A stretch of 64,000 nt of DNA from Gammaproteobacteria bacterium HGW-Gammaproteobacteria-13 (GCA_002840155.1 PGZH01000002.1:186001-250000), one strand, 5' to 3'; counted from the stretch's first letter, positions 18,473-29,272 are shown. A program made the numbers and translations. The notes: generated by a model from the sequence alone, not told the origin.

Positions 18473-19966
18473 TTACAGCTTGATCCAAGTGGCTTTGATC
18501 TCGGTGTACTTGTCGAAGGCATGCAGCGACTTATCGCGGCCGTTACCGGACTGCTTAAAGCCACCGAACGGCGCGGTCATGTCGCCGCCGTCATACTGGT
18601 TGACCCACATGCTGCCAACGCGCAGGGCCTTGGCTGCCAGGTGCGCCTTGGACAGGTTGCTGGTCCAGATGGCTGCAGCCAGGCCGTAGATGCTGTCGTT
18701 GGCGATCTGAATCGCTTCTTCGGTGCTGTCGAAAGCAATAACCGTCAGCACTGGGCCGAAGATCTCTTCCTGAGCAATGCGCATGGCGTTGTGCGCGTCA
18801 TCGAAGATGGTCGGCTCAACGTACTGGCCGCCGGTTTCTTCCAGGGTGCGCTTGCCACCGCAGAGCAGCTTGGCCTGATCCTTGTGGCCAGCGTCGATAT
18901 AGCCGAGCACCGCATTCAGGTGGCCAGCGTCGACCAGTGCGCCGACCTTGGTGTCAGGGTCCAGGGCGTGGCCGGCTTTCCAGTCCTGCATGGCTTCCAG
19001 GACCATGGGCATGAAGGTGTCTTTGATCGAACGCTCCACCAGCAGGCGCGAGCCGGCGGTGCACATCTCGCCCTGGTTGAAGCAGATCGCGGCCGCAGCA
19101 GCCTCGGCCGCTGCCTTGAGGTCAGGCGCATCGGCGAAGACGATATTCGCGCTCTTGCCGCCCGCTTCCAGCCAGACGCGCTTCATGTTGGATTCGCCGG
19201 CATAGATCATCAGCTGCTTGGCAATCTTGGTCGAACCGGTGAACACCAGGGTGTCGACATCCATATGCAGCGCCAGCGCCTTGCCGACGGTATGACCGTA
19301 GCCTGGCAGCACGTTGAGCACGCCAGCCGGGATGCCGGCGTCCAGCGCCAGCTGCGCCATGCGCAAAGCAGTCAGCGGCGATTTCTCGGACGGTTTGACG
19401 ATCACCGAGTTGCCGGTGGCCAGGGCCGGGCCGAGCTTCCAGGCGGTCATGATCATCGGGAAGTTCCACGGCACAATGGCCGCAACCACGCCAACCGGCT
19501 CGCGGGTAACCAGGCCCAGCTCGTCGTGCGGGGTGGCGGCCACTTCGTCATAGATTTTGTCGACCGCTTCGCCGCTCCAGCGAATCGCCCGCGAGGCACC
19601 CGGCACGTCGACACCCAGGGCGTCGCTGATTGGTTTGCCCATGTCGAGGGTTTCCAGCAGTGCCAGCTCTTCAGCATGCTGATCCATCAGGTCGGCAAAG
19701 CGAATCATCACGCGCTTGCGCTGCGCCGGGGCCATGCGCGACCAGACGCCGGATTCGAAGGTGGCGCGGGCATCCGCCACAGCCAGCTCGGCATCGGCCA
19801 GATCACAGCTGGCCACCAGGCCGAGCAAGCGACCGTCAACCGGGCTGATGCACTCGAAAGTGGCCCCGGAGACAGCGGCGCGGTACTCGCCATGAACAAA
19901 GGCACGGCCTTCGATCTTCAGGTTGTTGGCGCGCTGCTCCCAGTCGGCACGAGTCAGGCTAGTCAT
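18473..19966 (-). CDS. pauC: NAD(P)-dependent aldehyde dehydrogenase (KauB/PauC/PuuC type)
   Basis: 497 residues, full length for the ALDH superfamily. The motifs are VPWNFPMIMTAWKLGPALA (oxyanion Asn), GSTKIAKQLM (cofactor site), LEAGGKSANIVF (general base Glu) and FNQGEMCTAGSRLL (nucleophile Cys, about residue 302). Orthologues in this position oxidise gamma-glutamyl-aminobutyraldehyde and guanidinobutyraldehyde in putrescine, agmatine and arginine breakdown. It stands alone here; the aminotransferase gene that I recall next to the P. aeruginosa orthologue (PA5313) is not in this window, and a cupin gene follows divergently. Confidence 0.9.
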   Translation of the reverse strand: MTSLTRADWEQRANNLKIEGRAFVHGEYRAAVSGATFECISPVDGRLLGLVASCDLADAELAVADARATFESGVWSRMAPAQRKRVMIRFADLMDQHAEELALLETLDMGKPISDALGVDVPGASRAIRWSGEAVDKIYDEVAATPHDELGLVTREPVGVVAAIVPWNFPMIMTAWKLGPALATGNSVIVKPSEKSPLTALRMAQLALDAGIPAGVLNVLPGYGHTVGKALALHMDVDTLVFTGSTKIAKQLMIYAGESNMKRVWLEAGGKSANIVFADAPDLKAAAEAAAAAICFNQGEMCTAGSRLLVERSIKDTFMPMVLEAMQDWKAGHALDPDTKVGALVDAGHLNAVLGYIDAGHKDQAKLLCGGKRTLEETGGQYVEPTIFDDAHNAMRIAQEEIFGPVLTVIAFDSTEEAIQIANDSIYGLAAAIWTSNLSKAHLAAKALRVGSMWVNQYDGGDMTAPFGGFKQSGNGRDKSLHAFDKYTEIKATWIKL

Positions 19967-20227
19967 TGCTACATCCTCTATCGCTAGTAAAGCGCCGCTG
20001 ATGGTCGCTGCGCTGTCAATTATTCTGCATGGGGGGCCGCAAGAACCTGCTCACCCAATCCTGCCGGCAACACTAAACCAGAGGCCTGCACACTTCCAAT
20101 ATTTTTTACAAAAACTGGCAAACCCGCCTTGTTATGTGTGCTTTATTAAACATAGACTGCCGAAATCGCCACCCAACCGACAACAAGTCTGGCCTTAACA
20201 GGCGCTCAATCCCTACCGGACATGCTT

Positions 20228-20593
20228 ATGAATATCGAAAAGATCGTCGACTTCGCCACCGCCACTACCGCGCCCGAACATTACCGTCCGGCTGCAGAGA
20301 AAGTGCTCAAGGGCGACCCCGAGCAAAGTGTGCGCAACCACTACGGTAGCCCGTGCGGTCAATTCAATACGGGAATCTGGGAAGGCGGCGTCGGCCACTG
20401 GACCATCAACTACACCGAACACGAGTACTGCGAGATTCTGCAAGGCGTCTCGGTGCTGCGCGACAAGGACGGCAATGCCAAGACCCTGCGCGCGGGCGAC
20501 CGTTTCGTCATCCCAGCCGGCTTCTCCGGCACCTGGGAAGTGCTGGAGCCGTGCCGCAAGGTCTATGTGATCTTCGAGCAAGCCAGCAACTGA
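20228..20593 (+). CDS. Cupin-domain protein (DUF861/cupin_3 type)
   Basis: 121 residues forming a single small beta-barrel: IWEGGVGHWTINYTEHEYCE and ILQGV hold the metal-site region, and LRAGDRFVIPAGFSGTWEVL the second cupin motif. The family includes ureidoglycine- and ethanolamine-type cupins of uncertain role. Either ATG 20222 or 20228 could start translation; neither has a good ribosome site (CGGA only). It is divergent from the aldehyde dehydrogenase and ends at a clear terminator. Confidence 0.85.
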   Translation: MNIEKIVDFATATTAPEHYRPAAEKVLKGDPEQSVRNHYGSPCGQFNTGIWEGGVGHWTINYTEHEYCEILQGVSVLRDKDGNAKTLRAGDRFVIPAGFSGTWEVLEPCRKVYVIFEQASN

Positions 20594-20617
20594 TAGCTAT
20601 TCATGCGTCACCCCTTC

Positions 20618-20639
20618 GCCCGCCTTGCGCGGGCTTTTT
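20618..20639 (+). terminator. Rho-independent terminator of the cupin gene
   Basis: GCCCGC (20618-20623), five-base loop, GCGGGC (20629-20634), then TTTTT. Confidence 0.88.
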
Positions 20640-20690
20640 ATTGCCTGCCATCCCTGGCGGCCACCCTACGGGCCGTTGCTACGCACCGTT

Positions 20691-20714
20691 AAAAATGGCT
20701 CCCGGCCATTTTTT
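20691..20714. terminator. Second terminator-like hairpin
   Basis: AAAAATGGC (20691-20699) pairs with GCCATTTTT after a five-base loop. The stem is short, with A and T runs on both sides, so it could act in either direction. Confidence 0.5.
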
Positions 20715-20750
20715 ATCGCCCAGGGTTTACCACGCCAAATCGCAGGCAAG

Positions 20751-20779
20751 AAAAAGCCCGCTATAAAAGCGGGCTTTTT
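20751..20779. terminator. Bidirectional terminator after rpmG
   Basis: AAAAAGCCCGCT (20751-20762) and AGCGGGCTTTTT (20768-20779) form a seven-pair GC stem flanked by A and T runs. It ends the minus-strand rpmB-rpmG transcript and backs up the cupin terminator. Confidence 0.9.
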
Positions 20780-20798
20780 CGGCAAGGAGACAGATCAA

Positions 20799-20954
20799 TT
20801 ACTTGATCTTGCCTTCCTTGTACATCACGTGCTTACGCACAACCGGATCGAATTTTTTAATTTCGATTTTGTCCGGAGTGGTGCGCTTGTTTTTGTCGGT
20901 AGTGTAGAAGTGACCAGTACCGGCACTCGAGATCAAACGGATCAATTCACGCAT
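20799..20954 (-). CDS. rpmG: 50S ribosomal protein L33 (bL33)
   Basis: 51 residues from ATG 20954 with AAGGAG upstream. The sequence [20 protein letters not shown] is canonical bL33. It contains no Cys, so it is the zinc-free (C-) form. A longer frame to 21017 runs into rpmB and is not used. It follows rpmB by 10 bases in the standard rpmB-rpmG operon. Confidence 0.97.
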   Translation of the reverse strand: MRELIRLISSAGTGHFYTTDKNKRTTPDKIEIKKFDPVVRKHVMYKEGKIK

Positions 20955-20964
20955 GACTTTCTCC

Positions 20965-21201
20965 TTAAACCTTTTCGCCGCGAGCGCGCAGCTCGGACAG
21001 AACGACGTCAATACCACGCTTGTCGATGCAACGCATGCCTTTGGCGGAAACGCGCAGACGCACGAAACGGTTCTCAGACTCGACCCAGAAGCGGTGATGC
21101 TGCAGGTTCGGCAGGAAACGACGACGGGTTTTGTTGTTTGCGTGGGAAATGTTATTCCCGGTTACCGGACCCTTACCGGTAACTTGACAGACTCTCGACA
21201 T
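20965..21201 (-). CDS. rpmB: 50S ribosomal protein L28 (bL28)
   Basis: 78 residues starting [20 protein letters not shown], the standard gammaproteobacterial bL28, with the expected basic stretch [16 protein letters not shown]. First gene of rpmB-rpmG. Its promoter must lie in the 345-base gap to the right. Confidence 0.97.
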   Translation of the reverse strand: MSRVCQVTGKGPVTGNNISHANNKTRRRFLPNLQHHRFWVESENRFVRLRVSAKGMRCIDKRGIDVVLSELRARGEKV

Positions 21202-21546
21202 GCCTCAGCCCTCTAAAACCACATGCCCAACCCGGCATGGGTTGGCCGCTAATATTCAATCTTGGCGCGCAGCGCCGCGTATCTCGAGGGTCTTACCGGC
21301 CGTACCTGAAAGCGCAAGAACCGGGCCCCTACAAAAGAGCGCTGCTTTATACCAGAAAGACCCCAGTGCAACAAGGTTAAACGTACTTTACCAGGCAAAG
21401 ACCAACCCGCAATTCCGGCGCCCAGGCCAGCCCGCAACGGCAACAGCGCAGATCGACCGCTCGTCGCCAAGACTGATTGCCCTGCCGCCGGATAATGGCC
21501 TAGGGTAAGACCCTCGCCCGCGCGCCTACCTTTTCAGGAGTTTGCC
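21202..21546. other. Gap between rpmB and the peptide-binding protein
   Basis: 345 bases between divergent genes. It must hold the rpmB promoter (leftwards) and that of the substrate-binding protein (rightwards), whose CAGGAG ribosome site is at 21535-21540. No convincing promoter hexamers, repeats or additional gene were seen; the frames that cross it show no protein-like features. Confidence 0.6.
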
Positions 21547-23136
21547 ATGCGCCTTGCCACCCTACCGCTGCTGCTCGCCCCGCTACTGGCTCCCGCCCTG
21601 GTCCAGGCCAGCACGCTCAGCGTCTGCACGGAGGCCAGCCCGGATGGTTTCGACGTGGTGCAGTACAACTCGCTGACCACTACCAACGCGTCGGCCGACG
21701 TACTGATGAACCGCCTGGTGGATTTTGATGCGCTCAGCGGCACGCTAAAGCCAAGCCTGGCGCAGGCCTGGAAGGTCAGCCCGGACGGCCTAAGTTACAG
21801 CTTCACCCTGCGCGCGGATGTGAGCTTTCACCAAACCGAGTATTTCACCCCCAGCCGCCCGCTGAATGCCGATGACGTGCTGTTCAGCTTTCAGCGCATG
21901 CTCGATCCGGCGCACCCGTGGCACAAGGTCGCCCCCAGTGGTTATCCACACGCCCAGTCGATGCAGCTGCCCAGCCTGATCAAAAGCATCGACAAGACCG
22001 GCGAACACAGCCTGCGCTTTAGCCTTAACCGCCCGGATGCGACCTTCCTCGCCACCCTGAGCATGGGCTTCGCTTCTATTTATTCCGCCGAATACGCCGC
22101 GCAACTGCTGACGGCCGGCACTCCGGAAGCGCTCAACAGCCAGCCGATTGGCAGCGGGCCATTTGTCTTCAAGCGCTTCCAGAAAGACGCCAGCGTGCGT
22201 TACAGCGCCAACCCAAGCTATTTCGCCGGCAAGCCTGCGGTGGACAACCTGGTGTTCGCCATCACCCCCGACGCCAACGTGCGCCTGCAGAAACTGCGCC
22301 GCGGCGAGTGCCATATCGCCCTGTCACCGAAACCGCAGGACGTGCAGTCCATCAGCGGCGATAGCAATCTACAGAGCGCGCATACCGCTGCCTTTATGAC
22401 CGCCTTCGTCGGCATCAACAGTCAGCACCCGCCGCTGGACCAGCCTGTCGTACGCCAGGCGATCAACCTGGCTTTTGACAAGGCCAGCTACCTCAAGGCG
22501 GTGTTCGAAAACAGCGCTGAAGCCGCCAATGGCCCCTACCCGCCGAATACCTGGAGCTACGCCAGCGAACTGCCCGGCTACCCGCATAACCCGCAGAAAG
22601 CCCGCGAATTGCTCAAACAGGCCGGCCTGGCCGATGGCTTCAGCACAACCATCTGGACCCGCCCTACCGGCAGCGTGCTCAACCCCAACCCGAGCCTGGG
22701 CGCACAGCTCCTGCAGGCGGACCTCGCCAAGGTCGGCATCAAGGCGGAAATCCGCGTAATCGAATGGGGTGAGCTGATTCGCCGCGCCAAAGCCGGCGAG
22801 CACGACCTGCTGTTTATGGGCTGGGCCGGCGACAACGGCGATCCGGACAACTTCCTCACTCCGCAATTTGCCTGCGCCTCGCTCGAGTCCGGGCTGAACT
22901 TCGCCCGCTATTGCGACCCGACGCTGGACAAGCTGATCGCCGATGGTAAAAGCACCGGCGACCAGACTCAGCGCAGCCAGATATATAAAGAGGCACAGCA
23001 GATCATCCAGCAGCAGGCGCTCTGGCTACCACTGGCCCACCCGACCGCCTATGCGTTGACGCGCAAACAGGTCGAGGGTTATCAGGTCAGCCCGTTCGGT
23101 CGCCAGGACTTTTCCAAAGTGCGACTGGCGCCTTAG
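21547..23136 (+). CDS. Periplasmic peptide/oligopeptide-binding protein (ABC transporter SBP family 5)
   Basis: 529 residues with a Sec signal peptide (residues 1-21, PALVQA before the cut). The SBP_bac_5 fold follows: [58 protein letters not shown] and [13 protein letters not shown] are typical of the DppA/SapA group. No permease or ATPase genes adjoin it, so it is an orphan binding protein that probably feeds a dipeptide transporter encoded elsewhere. There is no lipobox. Its stop overlaps that of radC by four bases. Confidence 0.92.
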   Translation: MRLATLPLLLAPLLAPALVQASTLSVCTEASPDGFDVVQYNSLTTTNASADVLMNRLVDFDALSGTLKPSLAQAWKVSPDGLSYSFTLRADVSFHQTEYFTPSRPLNADDVLFSFQRMLDPAHPWHKVAPSGYPHAQSMQLPSLIKSIDKTGEHSLRFSLNRPDATFLATLSMGFASIYSAEYAAQLLTAGTPEALNSQPIGSGPFVFKRFQKDASVRYSANPSYFAGKPAVDNLVFAITPDANVRLQKLRRGECHIALSPKPQDVQSISGDSNLQSAHTAAFMTAFVGINSQHPPLDQPVVRQAINLAFDKASYLKAVFENSAEAANGPYPPNTWSYASELPGYPHNPQKARELLKQAGLADGFSTTIWTRPTGSVLNPNPSLGAQLLQADLAKVGIKAEIRVIEWGELIRRAKAGEHDLLFMGWAGDNGDPDNFLTPQFACASLESGLNFARYCDPTLDKLIADGKSTGDQTQRSQIYKEAQQIIQQQALWLPLAHPTAYALTRKQVEGYQVSPFGRQDFSKVRLAP

Positions 23137-23804
23137 AGCCAACCGTACTCGGCCATAGACAGCGGCTCACCGTCGCCGACGATAAAGTGGTCGAGTACGC
23201 GCACATCCACCAGCTCCAGCGCCTCTTTCAGGCGACGGGTCAGCACCCGATCCGCCTGACTGGGCTCGACGACGCCGGATGGATGGGGGGTCAGAATCAG
23301 CGCCGCCGCGTTATGTGCAAGCGCGCGCTTGACCACCTGCCTGGGATAAACGCTGGCACTGTCGATGGAGCCGTGAAACAGCGCCTCAAACGCCAGCACA
23401 CGGTGTTTGGCATCGAGAAACAGGCAGCCAAACACCTCATGCGGCTCGTGGCGTAGCAGCGCTTTCAGGTAATCGCGCACGGCCTGCGGGCTTTCCAGCG
23501 CTGAATCGCGGCGCAATTGCTCGGCCAGATGCCGCCGCGCCATCTCCAGCACCGCCTGCAGCTGGGCAAACTTGGCCGGCCCCAGGCCTAAACGCTGACT
23601 GAACGACGGCAAATCCGCCTGCAGCAAGGCCCGCAGACTGCCGAAGTCGCCCAATAGATGGCGCGCCAGGTCCACCGCACTCTGCCCGGCTACACCTGTA
23701 CGCAGAAAAATCGCCAGCAACTCTGCATCAGTCAGAGTGCCTGCACCCTGCGCCAGCAGCTTTTCCCGCGGACGCTCTGCCGCAGGCCAATCACGAATAC
23801 TCAT
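23133..23804 (-). CDS. radC: RadC/JAB-domain protein with an altered JAMM zinc motif
   Basis: 223 residues from ATG 23804 ([20 protein letters not shown]), with AAGGAGG upstream. Residues 1-95 are the helix-hairpin-helix-like N-terminal part and residues 100-223 the JAB/MPN domain. The normal RadC motif has HNHPSG followed by PS..D. Here the DNA at about 23268-23290 reads [15 protein letters not shown], so the first His is gone and the motif appears one codon shorter (THNH to TPH). The frame is otherwise intact. RadC's cellular role remains uncertain despite its old repair annotation. It is divergent from coaBC. Confidence 0.93.
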   Translation of the reverse strand: MSIRDWPAAERPREKLLAQGAGTLTDAELLAIFLRTGVAGQSAVDLARHLLGDFGSLRALLQADLPSFSQRLGLGPAKFAQLQAVLEMARRHLAEQLRRDSALESPQAVRDYLKALLRHEPHEVFGCLFLDAKHRVLAFEALFHGSIDSASVYPRQVVKRALAHNAAALILTPHPSGVVEPSQADRVLTRRLKEALELVDVRVLDHFIVGDGEPLSMAEYGWL

Positions 23805-23995
23805 CACACCTCCTTGTGTGTTACCAGGCGCGGCAAACCGCCGCGCCCGAGTGCCGCAAAGCCAAGCCTGGCAAGCGCTTGGCAGTGCTACTCCGCTGCA
23901 GGCTCTGTGCTATCGTAGCCCAACTTTTGCGCGGCGCCTGGCCTGGGGAGGTGTCGGCGTCGCGGTGTATATCCATCTTTATCAAAGGCAGGCCT

Positions 23996-25204
23996 ATGCA
24001 GCGGCTGTATCGGAAACGCATCATTGTTGGCGTGGGCGGCGGTATTGCCGCGTATAAAAGTGCCGAGCTGATTCGCCGACTCAAGGACCAGGACGCCGAC
24101 GTGCGCGTGGTCATGACCAAAGGCGGTCGTGAATTCATCACCCCGCTGACCCTGCAAGCGCTCTCCGGACATCCGGTACACCTTGATCTGCTCGACCCCG
24201 AAGCCGAAGCCGCCATGGGCCATATCGAACTGGCGCGCTGGGCCGATCTGGTATTGATTGCCCCGGCCACTGCCGACCTGATGGCGCGTCTGGCCCAGGG
24301 CGTAGCCGATGACCTGCTGACTACACTGGTGCTGGCCACCGACGCCACCGTCGCTCTCGCACCGGCAATGAACCAGGCAATGTGGCGCGACCCGGCCACT
24401 CAGGCCAATGCCCAGCTGCTGACCCAACGCGGCCTTCATCTGTTCGGCCCAGCCGCCGGCAGCCAGGCCTGCGGCGATGTCGGCCTGGGCCGCATGCTCG
24501 AAGCCGAACAGCTGGTGCAATGCGCCGCCGACTGCTTCCAGCACCAGGCGCTGACTGGCAAACATGTGCTGATTACCGCAGGGCCGACCCAGGAAAACAT
24601 CGACCCGGTGCGTTACATCACCAACCACAGCTCCGGCAAGATGGGCTTTGCCCTCGCCGAAGCGGCCGCCGAAGCCGGCGCCAAGGTCACACTGATCAGC
24701 GGCCCGGTGCACCTGCCCACGCCCGAGCGCGTCACCCGCATCAACGTCACCAGCGCCCGCGATATGCTCGCCGCCTGTGAGGCCGCGATGCCCTGCGACC
24801 TGCTGATCGCCGCCGCCGCGGTGGCCGATTACCGCCCGGAAGTGGTCGCCCAGCACAAATTGAAAAAAGATCCCACCAGCGGCGACGGCCTGCTCCTGCA
24901 AATGGTCCGTAACCCGGATATTCTCGCCACCCTGGCGGGGCGCAGTGATCGGCCGTTCAGCGTCGGCTTTGCTGCCGAGACGGAGAATCTGCTGGAGTAC
25001 GCATCGCGCAAACTGCGCGACAAGAATCTCGACCTGATTGTCGCCAATGACGTGGCCAACCCCAGCATCGGCTTCAACAGCGAAGAGAACGCCATCACCA
25101 TCATCGACCGTGAGCTTCAGCAGAGCAGCTTTGCCCAGACCAGCAAAAGCAAGATTGCCCGCCAACTGGTGAGCTTTATTGCCGACCGCCTGGCCCGCAG
25201 CTGA
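23996..25204 (+). CDS. coaBC: Bifunctional phosphopantothenoylcysteine decarboxylase/synthase
   Basis: 402-residue coenzyme A biosynthesis enzyme. The FMN-dependent CoaC half (residues 1-190) shows VGVGGGIAAYKSAELIRRL, the substrate motif PAMNQAMW and the flap Cys in GSQACGDVGLGRM. The CoaB half (about 190-402) shows GPTQENIDPVRYITNHSSGK and the synthase lysine in KLKKDP. ATG 23996 is preferred: it is preceded by AAGGCAGG and gives the family length, whereas the frame from 23816 overlaps the radC promoter. dut follows after 30 bases. Confidence 0.97.
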   Translation: MQRLYRKRIIVGVGGGIAAYKSAELIRRLKDQDADVRVVMTKGGREFITPLTLQALSGHPVHLDLLDPEAEAAMGHIELARWADLVLIAPATADLMARLAQGVADDLLTTLVLATDATVALAPAMNQAMWRDPATQANAQLLTQRGLHLFGPAAGSQACGDVGLGRMLEAEQLVQCAADCFQHQALTGKHVLITAGPTQENIDPVRYITNHSSGKMGFALAEAAAEAGAKVTLISGPVHLPTPERVTRINVTSARDMLAACEAAMPCDLLIAAAAVADYRPEVVAQHKLKKDPTSGDGLLLQMVRNPDILATLAGRSDRPFSVGFAAETENLLEYASRKLRDKNLDLIVANDVANPSIGFNSEENAITIIDRELQQSSFAQTSKSKIARQLVSFIADRLARS

Positions 25205-25234
25205 TGCCCTCACTTATTGAGCAAAGAGCCTGAT

Positions 25235-25690
25235 ATGCACGCCTTACAAGCCAAGATCCTCGACCCGCGCCTGGGCAGCGAATTCCCCCTGCCGCATTAC
25301 GCCACCCCAGGCTCCGCCGGCCTCGACCTGCGCGCCATGCTGAAACAGGAGCTGGTGCTGGAACCCGGGCAAACCGTGCTGATCCCCACCGGTCTGTCGA
25401 TCTACATCGGCGACCCTGGCCTCGCCGCGATGATCCTGCCGCGCTCAGGCCTGGGCCATAAACATGGCATCGTCCTCGGCAATCTGGTTGGCCTGATCGA
25501 CTCGGACTACCAGGGCGAGTTGATGGTGTCCTGCTGGAACCGTGGGCAGACGCCGTTCACCATCGCCATCGGTGAACGTATCGCGCAACTGATTCTGGTA
25601 CCGGTGGTTCAGGCCCATTTCGAGCTGGTCGAACAGTTCGATGAGAGCCAGCGCGGCGCAGGCGGCTTCGGCCACTCCGGTAGCCATTGA
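25235..25690 (+). CDS. dut: Deoxyuridine 5'-triphosphate nucleotidohydrolase
   Basis: 151 residues, the normal size of trimeric dUTPase, which removes dUTP and supplies dUMP. Motifs are [10 protein letters not shown] (1), [11 protein letters not shown] (2), [11 protein letters not shown] (3), GERIAQLI (4) and [10 protein letters not shown] (5, the flexible C-terminal arm). ATG 25235 gives the usual [14 protein letters not shown] start; the TTG at 25217 would add six unsupported residues. It is between coaBC and algC in the conserved order. Confidence 0.97.
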   Translation: MHALQAKILDPRLGSEFPLPHYATPGSAGLDLRAMLKQELVLEPGQTVLIPTGLSIYIGDPGLAAMILPRSGLGHKHGIVLGNLVGLIDSDYQGELMVSCWNRGQTPFTIAIGERIAQLILVPVVQAHFELVEQFDESQRGAGGFGHSGSH

Positions 25691-25734
25691 TCGCCGTAAC
25701 TTAATTCCAGGATGAATTGCCGAGGAGGCGCTGC

Positions 25735-28335
25735 ATGAAACTCTTCAAGCGCACTGCCAAGGACGCTGACGGGGTAACCCCCAGCGCCCAGCTGACCAGT
25801 ACCCCCGCCGAACCCAAAGCGGCCAAGAACAGCCTCAACACCCTGTTGCCCGGGGTGCTGGCGGCTGTTGTCGGCATCATTCTGGCCGGCGCACTGCTCT
25901 GGTTCGGCCCGCTCAACAGCGCCCACCAACAACAGCTGCGGCAACTCAGCCAAGCCTGGGGCGGCGGTCAGGCGACCGTGCTGCAGAAAGCCCTGCAACA
26001 ACTGAGCGCCGACACCCAGGCAGCCGCGCGCAACCCGCAGCTGCTGCAGGCCCTGCAAAGCCAGGACATCAACCAGATCCGCGCCGCCGAGCGCAACCTC
26101 AGCTACTGGCATGCAGTGGTCGACGTGCACCTCAACGCTCGTGCCCAGGCTGTACAGGACATGGGCCGCGCCGCGCCGATGAACTTTGCCGCGCTGGACA
26201 TGCTGCGCCGCGCAGAAAACGGCCAGACGCCGGCACCGGAGGCCTACAAAGTGGGCCAACGCTGGCTGGTCTACAGCGCAGCACCGCTGCGTCTGAGCGA
26301 AGGCGAACCGCTGCATGGCACCCTGCTGCTGGTCGTCGACCTTGAGCGCCTGCTGGCCACCCTGCCGGTGATGCCCGCAGAGATCGGCCAGATCCAGCTG
26401 ATCCAGCAGTTCAACAACACCGCCGCCCAGGTACTTGCCCAACGCGGCCAGGCTGAAGGCACCGCACAGGCATTCAGCACCGGCAATCCCAACTGGACCG
26501 TCAGCTTCACCCCCGGCCCGTCGCTGACCAACTCGGTGTTCTCGCCGCTGCTGCTGGCCATCGCCGGGTTGCTGGCCCTGGCTGGCGCCATTACCGGTCT
26601 CTATCTGGTGCAGAGCAGCCTGCAACGCCATCTGCGCGCCGACGTGCTGCAGCTGGGGCAGATGCTCAAGGAACTGTCCGCCGGCAAGGCCGTCAAAGCC
26701 TTCAGCTTGACTCTGCCGGCCTTGGATATCCTCGCGCAGAACCTCGCACGCATGCCGCGCCGCGCGACTGAACCTGCTGTCGCGCTAGCCGCTGGCACAG
26801 GTACAACCAATCCAGGACCCGCCGCCATGCAAAAGCCCACCAGCGCTATGGTCGACCCGCTATTCCAGGACACCGATATCCTCGACATCGATATTCTCGA
26901 CGAAGACCAGGACCTGCTCGGCCTCGATGAGCCAGCGCCGGCACCCGTGCAGGCGAAACCGCCCAAGCTGCCAGCGGATATCTTCCGCGCCTACGATATT
27001 CGCGGCGTAGTCGGTCGCACCCTAAATGGCGAAACTGCCTACTGGATCGGCCGCGCCATCGGCTCACAGAGCCTGGCCCAGGGTGAACCGAATATTGCAG
27101 TCGGCCGTGACGGCCGTCTGTCCGGCCCGGAGCTGGCGCAACAACTGATCCAGGGCCTGCTCGATTGCGGCTGTAGCGTCAGTGATGTCGGCATGGTGCC
27201 GACGCCCGTGGTGTATTACGCCGGGCATATCCTCACCGGTAAATCCGCGGTAATGCTCACCGGCAGCCACAACCCGAAGGACTACAACGGCTTCAAGATC
27301 GTTATCGCTGGCGATACCCTGGCCAACGAACAGATCCAGGCGCTGAAAGCGCGCATCGACAACAACGACTTGGCCAGCGGCGTCGGTACGGTTGAGCAGG
27401 TCGATGTGCTGGAGCGCTATTTCAAGCAGATCCGCGATGACATCGCCATGGCCAAGCCCATGCGCGTGGTGGTCGATTGCGGCAACGGCGTGGCCGGGGT
27501 AATCGCCCCGCAACTGATCGAAGCCCTGGGCTGCTCGGTGATTCCGCTGTACTGCGAAGTCGACGGCAACTTCCCTAATCACCACCCCGACCCCGGCAAG
27601 CCGGAAAACCTGGTGGACCTGATCGCCAAGGTAAAAAGCGAGAAAGCCGATATCGGCCTGGCCTTCGACGGTGACGGCGACCGCGTCGGCGTGGTGACCA
27701 ATACCGGCGCCATCGTCTACCCGGACCGTTTGCTGATGCTGTTCGCCAAGGACGTGGTATCGCGCAACCCTGGTGCCGATATCATCTTCGACGTCAAATG
27801 CACCCGGCGCCTGACCCCACTGATCAGCGGCTACGGCGGTCGCCCGGTGATGTGGAAAACCGGCCACTCGCTGATCAAGAAGAAGATGAAGGAAACCGGC
27901 GCGCTGCTGGCTGGCGAAATGAGCGGGCATATCTTCTTCAAGGAGCGCTGGTTCGGCTTCGACGACGGCATCTATGCCGCCGCGCGCCTGCTGGAAATCC
28001 TCAGCCAGGATCGCCGCGACGCCGACCACGTGTTCAACGCCTTCCCGAACGATATCTCCACCCCGGAAATCAATATCCAGGTCACTGAGCAGAGCAAGTT
28101 CAGCATCATCGAACGACTGCAACGCGACGGCGTATGGGGCGAAGGCAATATCACCAACCTCGATGGCGTGCGCGTCGACTACCCCAAAGGCTGGGGCCTG
28201 GTGCGCGCCTCCAATACCACACCGGTGCTGGTGCTGCGCTTCGAGGCGGAAACCGAACAGGAACTCGAACGAATCAAGGAAGTGTTTCGCGCCCAGCTCT
28301 ACAGCGCGGTACCTGACCTCGACCTGCCGTTCTGA
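25735..28335 (+). CDS. algC: Phosphomannomutase/phosphoglucomutase AlgC with membrane-anchored N-terminal extension
   Basis: 866 residues from ATG 25735 with GAGGAGG upstream. Residues about 408-866 are the classic AlgC enzyme needed for GDP-mannose, LPS core, rhamnolipid and exopolysaccharide precursors: phosphoserine in LTGSHNPKDYNG (about S511), metal loop FDGDGDR, sugar loop GEMSGH. The first 400 residues are extra: membrane helices at about 38-58 and 268-291 enclose a periplasmic domain of about 200 residues, followed by an acidic linker (FQDTDILDIDILDEDQDLLG). An in-frame ATG at 26827 could yield the short soluble enzyme. The extended form is also seen in re-annotated Pseudomonas algC genes. 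Confidence 0.95.
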   Translation: MKLFKRTAKDADGVTPSAQLTSTPAEPKAAKNSLNTLLPGVLAAVVGIILAGALLWFGPLNSAHQQQLRQLSQAWGGGQATVLQKALQQLSADTQAAARNPQLLQALQSQDINQIRAAERNLSYWHAVVDVHLNARAQAVQDMGRAAPMNFAALDMLRRAENGQTPAPEAYKVGQRWLVYSAAPLRLSEGEPLHGTLLLVVDLERLLATLPVMPAEIGQIQLIQQFNNTAAQVLAQRGQAEGTAQAFSTGNPNWTVSFTPGPSLTNSVFSPLLLAIAGLLALAGAITGLYLVQSSLQRHLRADVLQLGQMLKELSAGKAVKAFSLTLPALDILAQNLARMPRRATEPAVALAAGTGTTNPGPAAMQKPTSAMVDPLFQDTDILDIDILDEDQDLLGLDEPAPAPVQAKPPKLPADIFRAYDIRGVVGRTLNGETAYWIGRAIGSQSLAQGEPNIAVGRDGRLSGPELAQQLIQGLLDCGCSVSDVGMVPTPVVYYAGHILTGKSAVMLTGSHNPKDYNGFKIVIAGDTLANEQIQALKARIDNNDLASGVGTVEQVDVLERYFKQIRDDIAMAKPMRVVVDCGNGVAGVIAPQLIEALGCSVIPLYCEVDGNFPNHHPDPGKPENLVDLIAKVKSEKADIGLAFDGDGDRVGVVTNTGAIVYPDRLLMLFAKDVVSRNPGADIIFDVKCTRRLTPLISGYGGRPVMWKTGHSLIKKKMKETGALLAGEMSGHIFFKERWFGFDDGIYAAARLLEILSQDRRDADHVFNAFPNDISTPEINIQVTEQSKFSIIERLQRDGVWGEGNITNLDGVRVDYPKGWGLVRASNTTPVLVLRFEAETEQELERIKEVFRAQLYSAVPDLDLPF

Positions 28336-28339
28336 TTGA

Positions 28340-29272
<933 letters not shown>

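Noticed and set aside
18410-19987. 525-residue plus-strand frame
   Set aside because: Antisense to the aldehyde dehydrogenase, which has all catalytic motifs; it also runs through hairpin repeat D.
23133-23804. Frameshift in radC
   Set aside because: The change in the JAMM motif is in frame and the rest of the protein reads normally, so it is treated as a codon loss and substitution.
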